Notes: generated from the sequence alone by a model not told the origin. 64,000 nt of DNA from Vibrio sp. CB1-14 (GCF_040412085.2 NZ_CP115921.1:1240001-1304000); one strand, 5' to 3'; positions 1 to 8,735 are shown, counted from the first letter of the stretch. Numbers and translations are program-made.

Positions 1-827
1 CTGGCTTTGGTTACGATGAGGACAAGCTCAAATCAGTGCAAGCTTTTCACTTCAAAGGTGGGCAGGGTGCGAAAACGGGTACTGGCGGGCATCTTCCAGG
101 TAACAAGAATATAGGCAAAATATCTCAAGTTCGCGGCATCCCCGAAGGCGAGCCAGCCATCTCGCCCCCGACCTTTAAAGATCTCAATAGCGCTGAAGAC
201 TTCAAAGCATTTGCAGACCGAGTACGAGAAGTCACAGGAGGCATACCAATCGGTTTTAAACTGAGTGCGAACCATATTGAAGAAGACATTCAGTTCGCCC
301 TAGATGCCAGCGCGGATTACATCATTTTAGATGGGCGAGGCGGCGGTACTGGTGCTGCACCAGAAATGTTTCGTGATCACATCAGTGTGCCAACCATTCC
401 TGCTCTAGCGAGAGCGCGGCGATATCTAGATGAGCAAGGGATGAGTGGCAAAGTGACGCTCATCATAACTGGTGGGCTGCGCGTCCCAATGGATTTTGTG
501 AAAGCGATGGCGCTGGGTGCCGATGGGGTCGCAATATCAAATAGTGCCATGCAATCAATAGGCTGTGTAGCGGCGAGAATGTGTAATACCAATAATTGCC
601 CAGCCGGGATCGCCACTCAAAAAGCCGACTTGCGCCAAAGATTGAATGTAGACAAAGCGTCAAACCAACTTAAGAACTTTTTTGAAGCCTCGGTTACACT
701 CATGCAAGTGATGGCAAGAGCATGTGGGCATCATGATTTGAGTCAGTTCAACCGTAACGATTTAACGACTTGGGATCGTGATATGGCACATTTGTCTGGC
801 GTGAAGTACTCGGGGTATGAACACTAG
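1..827 (+). CDS. FMN-binding glutamate synthase family protein, C-terminal part
   Basis: This is the 3' part of a gene whose reading frame is already open at the left window edge, so the true start lies outside. The visible residues match the FMN-binding synthase barrel of glutamate synthases: GGQGAKTGTGGHLPG near the left end, then ILDGRGGGTGAAP, and a cysteine set of the form C-x5-C-x4-C in GCVAARMCNTNNCPAG, which in this family holds a 3Fe-4S cluster. Stand-alone proteins of this family lack the glutaminase domain of GltB; whether that is true here cannot be seen. The substrate is unknown for most stand-alone members. A strong terminator follows the stop. The family call is secure and the physiological role is not. 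Confidence 0.85.
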   Translation, partial: GFGYDEDKLKSVQAFHFKGGQGAKTGTGGHLPGNKNIGKISQVRGIPEGEPAISPPTFKDLNSAEDFKAFADRVREVTGGIPIGFKLSANHIEEDIQFALDASADYIILDGRGGGTGAAPEMFRDHISVPTIPALARARRYLDEQGMSGKVTLIITGGLRVPMDFVKAMALGADGVAISNSAMQSIGCVAARMCNTNNCPAGIATQKADLRQRLNVDKASNQLKNFFEASVTLMQVMARACGHHDLSQFNRNDLTTWDRDMAHLSGVKYSGYEH

Positions 828-882
828 CGGCTGATATGCACTGAATAATGAAGTCGTAGTTCAAGCTTTAGTAGTTAGGATG

Positions 883-910
883 CCGCGGCCACTTTGGCCG
901 CGGTGTTTTT
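883..910 (+). terminator. Rho-independent terminator after glutamate synthase-like gene
   Basis: A perfect 9-bp stem CCGCGGCCA / TGGCCGCGG with a 3-base loop is followed by a run of T within four bases. It lies 55 bases after the stop of the upstream gene, in the right orientation to end it. Confidence 0.85.
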
Positions 911-984
911 TTGTAATTTCTCGCTGACCTGTCTATAGCTTTATAGTTTAAAGTTCATAACCATCAATCACCGAGGGCGATAGT

Positions 985-2151
985 GTGTATCGAATATCTG
1001 AGCTGGCAGCCGAAGTTGGGTTGTCACGAACGGCGCTGCTTTACTACGAGAAACAGAAGCTAATTTGTGGCAAAAGGTTGGCTAACGGCTACCGAGTCTA
1101 CAGCGATAAAGATTTACAACGAGTCCGATTGATACAGCAATTGCAAGCGGGTGGATTAACACTAAGAGAATGCAAAGCATGTCTAGAAGCTAAAGTCGAT
1201 AGAGCGCTGCTGCAAAGCCGTTTGCATACGCTTGAACAAGAGATTGAGCACAAGCAGAAGTCGCGCGATTTATTGGCGGCAATGCTGGGTGAGGGAGACC
1301 TAAAAGCGTGGCACGAAGGATTGGATAAACTCGCACCCGATGCTCATTTAGATTGGTTGATTAAGCAGGGCTTTAGTGAAAAAGATGCCCTGCGACTGAA
1401 ATGGTTATCAAAAAATATGAACGAACACGAAATTTACATGGCTGACTTTATGACGGTTTTTGAAACGCTTGAGCGTTGGGGGCCGGGAAGTGAGCAGGAA
1501 ACACGAAAAGCACTCAACGCAGTACCAAAAGCGCCGAAACAGCTTCTTGAAGTTGGCTGTGGTAAAGGCTTGGCAACCAAAGTACTAGCAGAAAACAGCA
1601 ATGCAAACATCACTGCAATCGATAATGAGCAGTCTGCGCTGGATCGACTTAATGAGCGCTTCGAAGCGCTTGGCTTATCCAAAAGGCTAATTACTGTCGC
1701 TGCAAGCATGACAGATCTACCGTTTGAACAGAAAAGCTTCGACCTTATCTGGGCAGAAGGCAGTGCCTACATCATGGGTGTTGAGAAAGCCCTAACACAA
1801 TGGAAGCCTCTTTTAGCCGACAACGGATATATCATGTTGAGTGACATGGTTTGGAAGACACCGACACCAAGTGAAGCGTCTGTTGAGTTTTGGAATCAAG
1901 AATATCCAGATATCCAGCAGGTAGAAACTCGTCTTGAGCAGATGAAAAAGGCGGGTTACCTCGTTGTTGACCACTTTCCGATGAGCCGTGAAGCTTGGAT
2001 GAACTACTATGGACCGCTTGGTGAACGTGTCAAAGAGCTTGAACCAGATATGTCTGAAAAAGCAGCATGGAAAGACATTAAGCATGAGGTAGAGATCTGC
2101 ACTCAATTTGCTGACGAGTTTGGCTACCACATGTTCATTGTTCAAGCGTAA
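985..2151 (+). CDS. MerR-family regulator fused to a class I methyltransferase
   Basis: The 388-residue protein starts at a GTG preceded by a GAGGG ribosome binding site. Residues 1-70 form a MerR winged-helix DNA-binding domain (YRISELAAEVGLSRTALLYYE, then RLANGYRVYSDKDLQRV). A dimerising helix with many charged residues follows to about 110. Residues 185-300 carry a Rossmann methyltransferase: the SAM-binding LLEVGCGKGLATKVL (motif I), the acidic end of strand 2 (ITAIDNE) and FDLIWAEGSAY (motif IV region). MerR proteins usually have a short effector-binding tail, so a full enzyme-like domain is unusual. It may sense or modify a small molecule such as a toxic compound; this is inference. No neighbour is clearly a target. 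Both domains are intact. Confidence 0.85.
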   Translation: MYRISELAAEVGLSRTALLYYEKQKLICGKRLANGYRVYSDKDLQRVRLIQQLQAGGLTLRECKACLEAKVDRALLQSRLHTLEQEIEHKQKSRDLLAAMLGEGDLKAWHEGLDKLAPDAHLDWLIKQGFSEKDALRLKWLSKNMNEHEIYMADFMTVFETLERWGPGSEQETRKALNAVPKAPKQLLEVGCGKGLATKVLAENSNANITAIDNEQSALDRLNERFEALGLSKRLITVAASMTDLPFEQKSFDLIWAEGSAYIMGVEKALTQWKPLLADNGYIMLSDMVWKTPTPSEASVEFWNQEYPDIQQVETRLEQMKKAGYLVVDHFPMSREAWMNYYGPLGERVKELEPDMSEKAAWKDIKHEVEICTQFADEFGYHMFIVQA

Positions 2152-2381
2152 AAACAGTAAGGTTGTTGGTCAACGATAGGGCCGTCGGAGGGCAATATAG
2201 ATTGTTATGAAAGGAGCTTCTTTCAAGCTCCTAATAACGGTATGGACATTAAAGTCTGACCCTTTTTAGGCGCTTTGCTAGCAGCAACGCTATAAGAGAT
2301 GACAAAATAGATTGAGCAGTTTTTGAAACGCTTTTGGACATAAACAATCTAGTTTGTTTTGCTTCTAACGTACCTCATATA

Positions 2382-2506
2382 GCCGTCGTCCTCACGAAAG
2401 TGAGGATCTCCAACCACGTGTAACCAATTAAAAAAATTCGACTAAGTCACGTAATTTAGCTTTTCGACGCGCTGAATGAGATTCCCTTTTTCAAGGGAAT
2501 GACGGC
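2382..2506. repeat. 125-bp paired-hairpin repeat (dRS3-like arms)
   Basis: Two arms in inverse orientation bound the element. The left arm (2382-2410) begins GCCGTC and contains TCCTCAC-GAAA-GTGAGGA; the right arm (2478-2506) contains ATTCCC-N8-GGGAAT and ends GACGGC. Each arm is itself a hairpin, and the reverse complement of the right arm aligns with the left arm over its 29 bases. The ATTCCC-N8-GGGAAT core equals the consensus of the Neisseria dRS3 repeat. A related pair sits at 41115-41193. It resembles a REP/BIME-type or miniature mobile element. Confidence 0.7.
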
Positions 2507-2608
2507 AATTTTGAAGATGGCTTGAAGCACAAAACGGGGCAAAAATAAGCTATCCTCGTTACTCAGTTTGGGGAGTTGACGATATGATTCAGTGGGCGCG
2601 GCCAGTAG

Positions 2609-2628
2609 ATTCCTGCCTTCGAAGGAAT
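2609..2628. repeat. Single dRS3-like hairpin repeat
   Basis: The 20 bases have the form ATTCCT-N8-AGGAAT, the same family as the arms of the element about 100 bases upstream, and are followed by GACCGG, like the GACGGC flank there. It appears to be a solitary arm or a decayed half element. Confidence 0.55.
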
Positions 2629-2964
2629 GACCGGATTTGGATTTGGGTTATTGACACAGAAAGGGGAAAAGTCGTGTTTGCTATAGCCGGTTCACACAAC
2701 GTCTACCAAGTGAACTGACAGAGGAAAAGTGACAAACTCTACTGTCTTCTGACAAGAGCCTACTTCACAGTCGGCTTTTTAGTGGCCTGTCTGCATCATT
2801 TCTTTTCTATCATTCCAAAACGTTATGAAAATCATAATATATGATAATTTCACGTACTTTCCCTTTTGTCGTAACCTAGCGCCAGTTGGAAATCACCATT
2901 TCGCTTATGTCGTCGACGCTCCTATGCTGGTGAGCGTCCGCATAAGATTCAGGCGAGGGTAAAT

Positions 2965-3351
2965 ATGAAAGTTTTGCACACAATGATTCGCGTAGTGGAC
3001 TTAGATAAGTCCATTAAATTCTACTCAGAAGTTCTTGGTATGAAGGTGTTAGACCGTTTCGAGAATGAAGAGTATCGCTATTCACTCGTTTTTGTTGGCT
3101 ACGAGGGTCAAGATGCAGGCTCTACCATCGAGCTGACTTATAACTGGGACACAGACCAGTACGACCAAGGCAATGCTTGGGGACATATTGCGATCGGTTG
3201 TGAGGACATTTATGCAGCATGTGAGCGTATTGAACAGCTTGGTGGCAACATCACTCGCGCGCCGGGTCCAATGAAAGGCGGCGTAACTCACATCGCGTTT
3301 GTGAAAGATCCTGATGGTTACTCTATTGAGCTAATTCAATCGAGCAAATAA
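2965..3351 (+). CDS. gloA: Lactoylglutathione lyase (glyoxalase I)
   Basis: The 128-residue protein is a single VOC-fold glyoxalase I. All four metal ligands known from E. coli GloA are in place at the same numbers: His5, Glu56, His74 and Glu122. It converts the hemithioacetal of methylglyoxal and glutathione to S-lactoylglutathione in the cytoplasm. Length is near the usual 128-138 residues of bacterial Ni-type enzymes. The ATG follows a GAGGG ribosome binding site. The nemA gene starts 26 bases downstream on the same strand, so the two form an operon. E. coli also groups nemA with gloA, behind nemR, as an electrophile-response unit; no nemR-like TetR gene is visible here. Confidence 0.93.
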   Translation: MKVLHTMIRVVDLDKSIKFYSEVLGMKVLDRFENEEYRYSLVFVGYEGQDAGSTIELTYNWDTDQYDQGNAWGHIAIGCEDIYAACERIEQLGGNITRAPGPMKGGVTHIAFVKDPDGYSIELIQSSK

Positions 3352-3377
3352 TAGAGAACAGATAGAGGTAAATGATT

Positions 3378-4475
3378 ATGACAGATTCAATGTTTCAACC
3401 AATTCAACTTGGTTCGCTTACTCTAAAAAACCGTATCGTGATGCCGCCGATGACTCGCTCTCGTGCATCGCAGCCAGGCAACGTAGCCAACGACATGATG
3501 GCCGAGTATTATGCACAGCGCGCTCAAGCAGGTCTTATTGTTGCAGAAGGCACTCAGATTTCTCCAATGGGTCAAGGTTATGCTTGGACACCAGGCATCT
3601 ACTCGCAAGAGCAGATTGCGGGCTGGAAAAAAGTAACAGATGCGGTACACGCTAAAGACGGCGCAATTTTCGCTCAGCTATGGCATGTAGGCCGTGTTAC
3701 TCACCCAGATAACATCGGTGGTGAACAGCCAATTTCATCGTCTGCGCTCAAAGCAGAAAACGTGAAAGTGTTTGTTGATAATGGTAGCAATGAGCCAGGT
3801 TTTGTTGACGTTGTAGAGCCACGTGCAATGACCAAACAAGATATTGAAGAAGTGATTGGTCAATACCGTCAAGCGGCTTTAAACGCTGTTGAAGCGGGCT
3901 TTGATGGAATCGAATTGCACGGTGCAAACGGTTACCTCATTAACCAGTTTATCGACTCAGAAGCGAACAACCGTGATGATGAGTATGGTGGTTCAATCGA
4001 AAACCGTCTTCGCTTCCTAGATGAAGTGGTTGCGGCAGTTGTTGACGCGATTGGTGCGGACAAAGTGGGTGTGCGTCTAGCCCCATTTACTTCACTTAAC
4101 GGGACAGTCGATAAAACACCAGTAGAGACGTACACTGCAGCTGCACGCGTACTGGACAAACACAATGTGGTTTACATGCATATCGCTGAAGTGGATTGGG
4201 ATGATGCGCCAGACACACCTGCTGAGTTTAAAACAGCAGTGCGTGAAGCGTACCAAGGTACCATTATTTATGCTGGTCGCTACAACCAAGAGAAAGCTGA
4301 GCAAGCGATCCTTGGCGGTCTTGCGGACATGGTAGGCTTCGGTCGTCCATTTATCGCAAACCCAGATCTGCCGAGTCGTATTCAGCACGGTTACCCGCTA
4401 GCACCGCACAACCCAGAGACTCTGTTCGGTGGCAACGAGGTTGGTCTTTTAGACTACCCGGAATACCAGGCGTAA
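3378..4475 (+). CDS. nemA: Old yellow enzyme / N-ethylmaleimide reductase
   Basis: This is a 365-residue FMN-dependent ene-reductase of the old yellow enzyme family, the same length as E. coli NemA. Visible signatures are the N-terminal LGSLTLKNRIVMPPMTRSRA, the substrate-binding HGANGYLINQFI with its catalytic His-Ala-Asn, the SIENRLRF motif, and the FMN-phosphate loop YAGRYNQE followed by VGFGRPFIANPDLP. It reduces activated alkenes, quinones and nitro compounds using NADPH. I place the start at the second ATG (3378), which lies eight bases after GAGGT; the ATG at 3372 is too close. It is cotranscribed with gloA, which points to reactive electrophile detoxification. Confidence 0.92.
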   Translation: MTDSMFQPIQLGSLTLKNRIVMPPMTRSRASQPGNVANDMMAEYYAQRAQAGLIVAEGTQISPMGQGYAWTPGIYSQEQIAGWKKVTDAVHAKDGAIFAQLWHVGRVTHPDNIGGEQPISSSALKAENVKVFVDNGSNEPGFVDVVEPRAMTKQDIEEVIGQYRQAALNAVEAGFDGIELHGANGYLINQFIDSEANNRDDEYGGSIENRLRFLDEVVAAVVDAIGADKVGVRLAPFTSLNGTVDKTPVETYTAAARVLDKHNVVYMHIAEVDWDDAPDTPAEFKTAVREAYQGTIIYAGRYNQEKAEQAILGGLADMVGFGRPFIANPDLPSRIQHGYPLAPHNPETLFGGNEVGLLDYPEYQA

Positions 4476-4612
4476 TTGACTATCTAACGCAAATTAACAA
4501 GATTAGGCTCGAGGCGAGGGGGCATCCTATTTATGGGAATGGCGTCTCGGGCTTCCTCTTTCTTGTTATCTCTAATACACTCTTCGTACCTTCACTTCTC
4601 TTTTCGGCTGCA

Positions 4613-4888
4613 ATGAGCTTTACCGATATCCAAGACAAACTGGCCACTTTCTCTGCTCTTGAGCAGGTCTTCGACTATTTTGAAGTCGACTATGACCGCA
4701 AGTTTCTCGATGAATATCGTCTGCCACTTCTCAAGCGCTTTAATGGTTATCTGTTAATGCAAAAACCAGATGATTGGTTCGCTGCGAGGCGAGTTTTGCG
4801 TAACGCGTATTGCAAAATCCAGCGAGGCCGTCTCGATCCAGCAACACGCTCTGCATGCCGGGGATGTACGTCTTGTATTAGACGCTAA
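4613..4888 (+). CDS. NifW-like small protein with C-terminal cysteine cluster
   Basis: A 91-residue product. The N-terminal two thirds (ALEQVFDYFEVDYDRKFLDEYRLPLLKRFNGYL) resemble the NifW nitrogenase-stabilising family, with its pattern of a short helix, F-x-V-x-Y-D, then R-x-x-x-L-x-R-F. The C-terminus ends in CRGCTSC, a C-x2-C-x2-C cluster that could bind a metal or iron-sulfur group. No nitrogenase gene is near, and NifW-like proteins occur outside nitrogen fixation. The start has no clear ribosome binding site; the frame is open upstream but holds no better ATG. A strong bidirectional terminator follows. I recognise the family only by pattern, so the call is tentative. Confidence 0.6.
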   Translation: MSFTDIQDKLATFSALEQVFDYFEVDYDRKFLDEYRLPLLKRFNGYLLMQKPDDWFAARRVLRNAYCKIQRGRLDPATRSACRGCTSCIRR

Positions 4889-4906
4889 CAAAAGCCGTAA
4901 ACAGAA

Positions 4907-4942
4907 AAAGGCTCATAACCTAGTGGTTATGAGCCTTTATTT
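4907..4942. terminator. Bidirectional terminator
   Basis: A perfect 14-bp stem (AAAGGCTCATAACC / GGTTATGAGCCTTT, loop TAGT) lies between two convergent genes. A-rich and T-rich flanks on both sides let it serve both the NifW-like gene and the PTS gene. Confidence 0.9.
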
Positions 4943-4974
4943 TATATCGTGTTTTGGATATTTAGCCGCTTCGC

Positions 4975-6408
4975 TTATTTGTCGTCAACGTTCACAAACA
5001 TCATGGTTAGCGTGAAGGCCAGTGCAAATACACCGACAACGCCCAGTACTGCTTGAATGAAGTTCTGAGTACCGCTCGCCAAGTACGCTGGAAGGCTGAA
5101 CACAGAAGACAGAATGTAGCTGGTTAGGTGAGTATCAATGGTCACTGAAATCGCACCTACGATACCTGCTGCTAGGCTCGCCATAAACAGAGCTTTTGTG
5201 TACTTAGTCAGTACGCCAAATAGCGCTGGCTCTGTGATACCAAGGATAGCGGTGATACCTGAACCTACTGTTACTGAAGATTGCTCCTTTGAAACGCGGC
5301 TGCGTTGTTTGTACCATACCGCCATGGTTGCACCAGCAATTGCTAGGTTACCTAGACACATAATTGGCATCAGTAAATCTTTTCCGTACAACGCAAAGTT
5401 GTTTAGGCTGATTGGTGTCATGCTGTGGTGGATACCAAACACAATCGTAATAGGACGAGTGATACCGAACACAAAACCAGTAAGCGTTGGTGAAATCTCT
5501 AGTAGTGAGCTCACTACCCAACCTGCGCCATTACTTAGCCACATACCTGCTGGAGCAACCAATGACAGTACAATGGTCGACGTCACTGTGAAGGCCAGTA
5601 GGGGGGTAAATACAGGCTTCGCAGAAGATGGCACAAAACGGTCAACGAACGGTGTCACTTTAGACAATACCCAAACCGCTAGGATTGCTGGCACGATAGC
5701 ACCGCCATAGTTGAGCAGTTCGATAGGCACGAAGCCCAATACGGTAAGCTCAGGAGCGCTGCCCACTTCTTTTAACATTGCCGCTTTATCAACAAGCTTT
5801 GGAGCCAGCATCGCAGATGAAACCGCAAGAGCAATGTACTCGTTCACTTTAAATACTTTAGCGGCCGAGAAAGACACCAACATAGGAAGGAAGAAGAACA
5901 CCGCGACTGAAATCGAGCGGAAGAAGAATACCGTGTCCGACGACTCTGAAATTACATTGGTTGCAATAAGGCCTGAAAGCAGGCCCATCAACATACCTGC
6001 GCCTGCAATCGCTGGAACGACAGGGCCAAAGATACCCGCGACGACTCGCATGGCATTTTGGAACAGTTTGCCTTTCTCTGCTTCTGAAATAGGCTCGTCA
6101 GTGGTCGTGCTTACGCCGGAAAGAGCGTTGTACCACTTCTCGACATCGACACCGATGACGATTTGAGTTTGACCTTGAGCAAGCACCACACCTTTGACAC
6201 CTGGGATGGCTTCTAGTACGTCCTTGTTGGCTAGAGATTCATCGGCAAGCTTAAAGCGAAGGCGAGTCATACAGTGCGTGATGTTGATGATATTGTCATC
6301 CCCACCCAGCGCAGCGACAAGCGACTGTAGGCTGTCGTTGAAACGGCTTTGCTCGCTATTGGTATTAGTTTTTGAGTTCACGTCGTTTAGCGTTTCGGTT
6401 AGTTGCAT
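4975..6408 (-). CDS. PTS transporter subunit EIIBC, glucose superfamily
   Basis: The 477-residue protein has an EIIB domain (about residues 25-115) with the phosphorylated cysteine in NITHCMTRLRFKL, then a multi-span EIIC domain (about 120-475) with the conserved HHSMTPI and GITEPALFGV segments. It imports and phosphorylates a sugar across the inner membrane. No EIIA domain is present, so it should take phosphate from a separate EIIA-Glc type protein. It is divergent from a ManD/RspA-like dehydratase, and a GntR regulator follows that gene, so the three probably form one catabolic locus. The substrate cannot be told from sequence; sugars of the sucrose, trehalose, beta-glucoside or amino-sugar class are possible. 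Confidence 0.9.
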   Translation of the reverse strand: MQLTETLNDVNSKTNTNSEQSRFNDSLQSLVAALGGDDNIINITHCMTRLRFKLADESLANKDVLEAIPGVKGVVLAQGQTQIVIGVDVEKWYNALSGVSTTTDEPISEAEKGKLFQNAMRVVAGIFGPVVPAIAGAGMLMGLLSGLIATNVISESSDTVFFFRSISVAVFFFLPMLVSFSAAKVFKVNEYIALAVSSAMLAPKLVDKAAMLKEVGSAPELTVLGFVPIELLNYGGAIVPAILAVWVLSKVTPFVDRFVPSSAKPVFTPLLAFTVTSTIVLSLVAPAGMWLSNGAGWVVSSLLEISPTLTGFVFGITRPITIVFGIHHSMTPISLNNFALYGKDLLMPIMCLGNLAIAGATMAVWYKQRSRVSKEQSSVTVGSGITAILGITEPALFGVLTKYTKALFMASLAAGIVGAISVTIDTHLTSYILSSVFSLPAYLASGTQNFIQAVLGVVGVFALAFTLTMMFVNVDDK

Positions 6409-6670
6409 AGTAGGATTTCCTATCTTCTACCGTTATTCGATGGGGCTATCATATCCAGCGATAAGATTTGTCCCAATCGAAAAAACAGAGAGATTCATCA
6501 CATTAAATGCGTGAATTTACTAATTTTAAGCTATTTTTGGCGATTGGTTCGTTTTTCTTTAAAAAATCACATCGATAACGAACCAGTTAAAATTGGACAT
6601 AAATTAGCGCTTGAATTTCATTATTTTTCGCTGTTAGATAGAATGAGATTTCATACTAAGAGCCCATATC
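6409..6670. promoter_or_regulatory. Divergent control region of PTS and dehydratase genes
   Basis: These 262 bases must hold both promoters. Two related, oppositely oriented stretches are visible: ATTTGTCCCAAT at 6466-6477 and AATTGGACATAAAT at 6591-6604. They could be operator half sites for the nearby GntR regulator. The match is imperfect and this is inference. Confidence 0.4.
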
Positions 6671-7870
6671 GTGAAAGAAAACATCATTACAAATGTCCAG
6701 TGCATCATTACGAAACCGGACAGACATAATCTTATTACTGTTATCGTTGAAACAGAATCAGGCGTTACTGGCTATGGCTGTGCAACCTTTCAGCAGCGTC
6801 CACTTGCTGTAAAAACTATGGTTGATGAATATATTAAGCCTTTAGTTGTTGGTCGAAATGCAAATAATATTGAAGATCTGTGGCAAATGATGATGGTGAA
6901 TTCATATTGGCGCAATGGCCCGGTTATTAATAATGCAATCTCTGGTGTTGATATGGCACTTTGGGATATTAAAGCTAAGCTTGCAAATATGCCTCTGCAT
7001 CAATTGTTTGGCGGTAAATCTCGCGATGCTATTCAGGTTTACACTCACGCGACCAGCGACACAATGGAAGGTTTATACCAGCAAGTCGAAGAGTTCTTGG
7101 AGCAAGGCTACAAGCATATTCGCTGTCAGTTAGGATTCTATGGTGGCGTTCCAGAAAACATGCACACGACTGAACAGCCAACGGCAGGATCGTATTACGA
7201 TCAAGACCAGTACATGGCGAACACCATCGATATGTTTAAAAAGCTTCGCGAGAAGTACGGTAATCAGTTCCACATTCTTCACGATGTGCATGAACGACTG
7301 TTTCCAAATCAAGCGTTGCAGTTTGCCAAGCAAGTTGAGCAGTACTATCCGTACTTCATCGAAGATATTCTGCCACCCAATCAAACGGAATGGTTGACGA
7401 ACCTGCGCAGCCAAACATCTGTGTCGCTGGCACTTGGTGAGCTGTTCAATAATCCAGAAGAGTGGAAGTCGGTGATCATTAATCGCCAGATTGACTTCAT
7501 CCGTTGTCACGTCTCGCAAATCGGTGGTATTACACCAGCACTTAAGCTGGGTCACTTATGTGAAAGCTTTGGCGTGCGCATTGCGTGGCACTGTCCACCA
7601 GATATGACACCGATTGGCGCAGCGGTGAACACGCACCTGAATGTGCATCTGCATAATGCCGCTATTCAAGAGCACGTGCATTACAAAGAGAATACTCGCC
7701 GCGTATTCCCGAATGCAGCAGAGCCGCGACAAGGTTTCTTGTATGCCAGCGAAAAGCCGGGTATCGGCGTGGAAATGGATGTTGAGGCAGCAGCGGACTT
7801 CCCGGTGGAGTATCGCGCTCATGAATGGACACAAAGCCGACTGCCGGACGGTTCAATTCATACGCCTTAA
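6671..7870 (+). CDS. Enolase-superfamily sugar-acid dehydratase, ManD/RspA family
   Basis: The 399-residue protein is a member of the enolase superfamily in the D-mannonate dehydratase (ManD, formerly RspA) subgroup. The magnesium ligands are visible as Asp205 ([10 protein letters not shown]), Glu231 (YFIEDILPP) and Glu257 (LALGELFNN). The Arg151/Tyr158 pair ([10 protein letters not shown]), His207 and His308 ([13 protein letters not shown]) fit the ManD active site. Family members dehydrate D-mannonate or D-gluconate to 2-keto-3-deoxygluconate, some with low activity. Start is GTG at 6671 after a weak TAAGAG. The divergent PTS suggests that the real substrate may derive from an imported phosphorylated sugar, which would be unusual for this family. 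The exact substrate is unknown. Confidence 0.85.
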   Translation: MKENIITNVQCIITKPDRHNLITVIVETESGVTGYGCATFQQRPLAVKTMVDEYIKPLVVGRNANNIEDLWQMMMVNSYWRNGPVINNAISGVDMALWDIKAKLANMPLHQLFGGKSRDAIQVYTHATSDTMEGLYQQVEEFLEQGYKHIRCQLGFYGGVPENMHTTEQPTAGSYYDQDQYMANTIDMFKKLREKYGNQFHILHDVHERLFPNQALQFAKQVEQYYPYFIEDILPPNQTEWLTNLRSQTSVSLALGELFNNPEEWKSVIINRQIDFIRCHVSQIGGITPALKLGHLCESFGVRIAWHCPPDMTPIGAAVNTHLNVHLHNAAIQEHVHYKENTRRVFPNAAEPRQGFLYASEKPGIGVEMDVEAAADFPVEYRAHEWTQSRLPDGSIHTP

Positions 7871-7891
7871 TAGTTGGCAAATAAGAAATAA

Positions 7892-7926
7892 ATCAAAACG
7901 ACCGCTAATTTAGCGGTCGTTTTGAT
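7892..7926. terminator. Bidirectional terminator between dehydratase and GntR gene
   Basis: A perfect 16-bp stem built around ACGACCGCTA / TAGCGGTCGT has A/T-rich outer bases on both sides. It overlaps the last codons of the GntR gene and ends both convergent genes. Confidence 0.9.
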
Positions 7927-8623
7927 CTCGGTACTGTAAACTTTCGTTATTAAATTTGGTGTGATAAGTGCACTGGTAGTTAATATCGATAATGTCGCTG
8001 ACAATAAACGCTTCACCAGAGGTTAAAAAACCTCGGTTGGTAATATTCATTGCAGAGGTTGAACGCTTGCACTGTAATATTTTTGCATCTTCTGATGATA
8101 CGCTAACCGCCTTGTAACTAGTCAGGTAGCTGTCTATTCCTAACCCAAGCGAAAGCGCTAACTTTTGCAGCGAGCTTTCCACCAGGGTATCGTTCATCTT
8201 TGGGAATAAATGCACGGGTAAAATAGTCTCTTCAATTTGGGTGATTTTATCTTGCACTAGCCTTAAGCGTTTGATGTGCCAAAGATAATCATCTTCTCCG
8301 ATAGAAAATACTTGCATCTCATGATGAGTGGGTACACGTTTATTGAGCTGAACTTTCTTATAAGAAATATGCTCAAAACTGTTTTCTGTGATGGAGTTAT
8401 AAATTAATGGCGTGCCAATAATAGCAGTATTAACGTAATAACCGGATCCTGTTTTAGGCTTTACCACACCAATCGCTTCGAGTTTTGCTAGTGCCTTTCT
8501 AATTGAGAACCTCGACAACTGATACTTGTCGGCTAGCTCCCTTTCTGAAGGGAGTTTTTGGGTGATCACGCCTTGGCAGATTTTGCTGATTAGATCTTGA
8601 ACCAGCTGTTCGTGCTTTTTCAT
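7910..8623 (-). CDS. GntR-family regulator with UTRA domain (HutC subfamily)
   Basis: An N-terminal winged helix (KLPSERELADKYQLSRFSIRKALAKLE, about residues 30-60) is typical of GntR proteins, and the C-terminal part (about 85-235) fits a UTRA effector domain of the HutC type, which binds sugars or sugar phosphates. I choose the ATG at 8623, giving MKKHEQLVQ; a TTG seven codons upstream is possible, but neither has a good ribosome binding site. It converges on the ManD-like gene and is the likely local regulator of that gene and the PTS. The effector is unknown. Confidence 0.88.
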   Translation of the reverse strand: MKKHEQLVQDLISKICQGVITQKLPSERELADKYQLSRFSIRKALAKLEAIGVVKPKTGSGYYVNTAIIGTPLIYNSITENSFEHISYKKVQLNKRVPTHHEMQVFSIGEDDYLWHIKRLRLVQDKITQIEETILPVHLFPKMNDTLVESSLQKLALSLGLGIDSYLTSYKAVSVSSEDAKILQCKRSTSAMNITNRGFLTSGEAFIVSDIIDINYQCTYHTKFNNESLQYRDQNDR

Positions 8624-8735
8624 TGAGGAGGGCAACAGTTGCAACAGATAAGGTTAATGATAGCGATGAAGGGGCTAAGTTGGCAAACGTATTCGCGGGA
8701 TGAGATCGACGTTTTAGAACAAAGGCTGGATGCCA

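Larger units (their letters stand above)
2152..2964. other. 813-base intergenic region with repeats, no gene
   Basis: I find no convincing coding region here. The stretch holds a weak hairpin soon after the MerR-methyltransferase gene (AGGAGCTT / AAGCTCCT at 2212-2232, no T-run), a paired-hairpin repeat at 2382-2506 and a further single hairpin repeat at 2609-2628. An AT-rich partial palindrome (AAATCATA / TATGAT) near 2828-2845 lies about 120 bases before gloA and could belong to its promoter; this is only a suggestion. Confidence 0.6.

Noticed and set aside
5138..6166. Two long plus-strand open frames (190 and 151 codons)
   Set aside because: They lie fully antisense to the PTS gene, which is a clear coding sequence, and their products have no domain pattern.
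6194..6729. Plus-strand open frames over the PTS start and the divergent gap
   Set aside because: They lack ribosome binding sites, show no recognisable product and overlap the well supported PTS and dehydratase genes.
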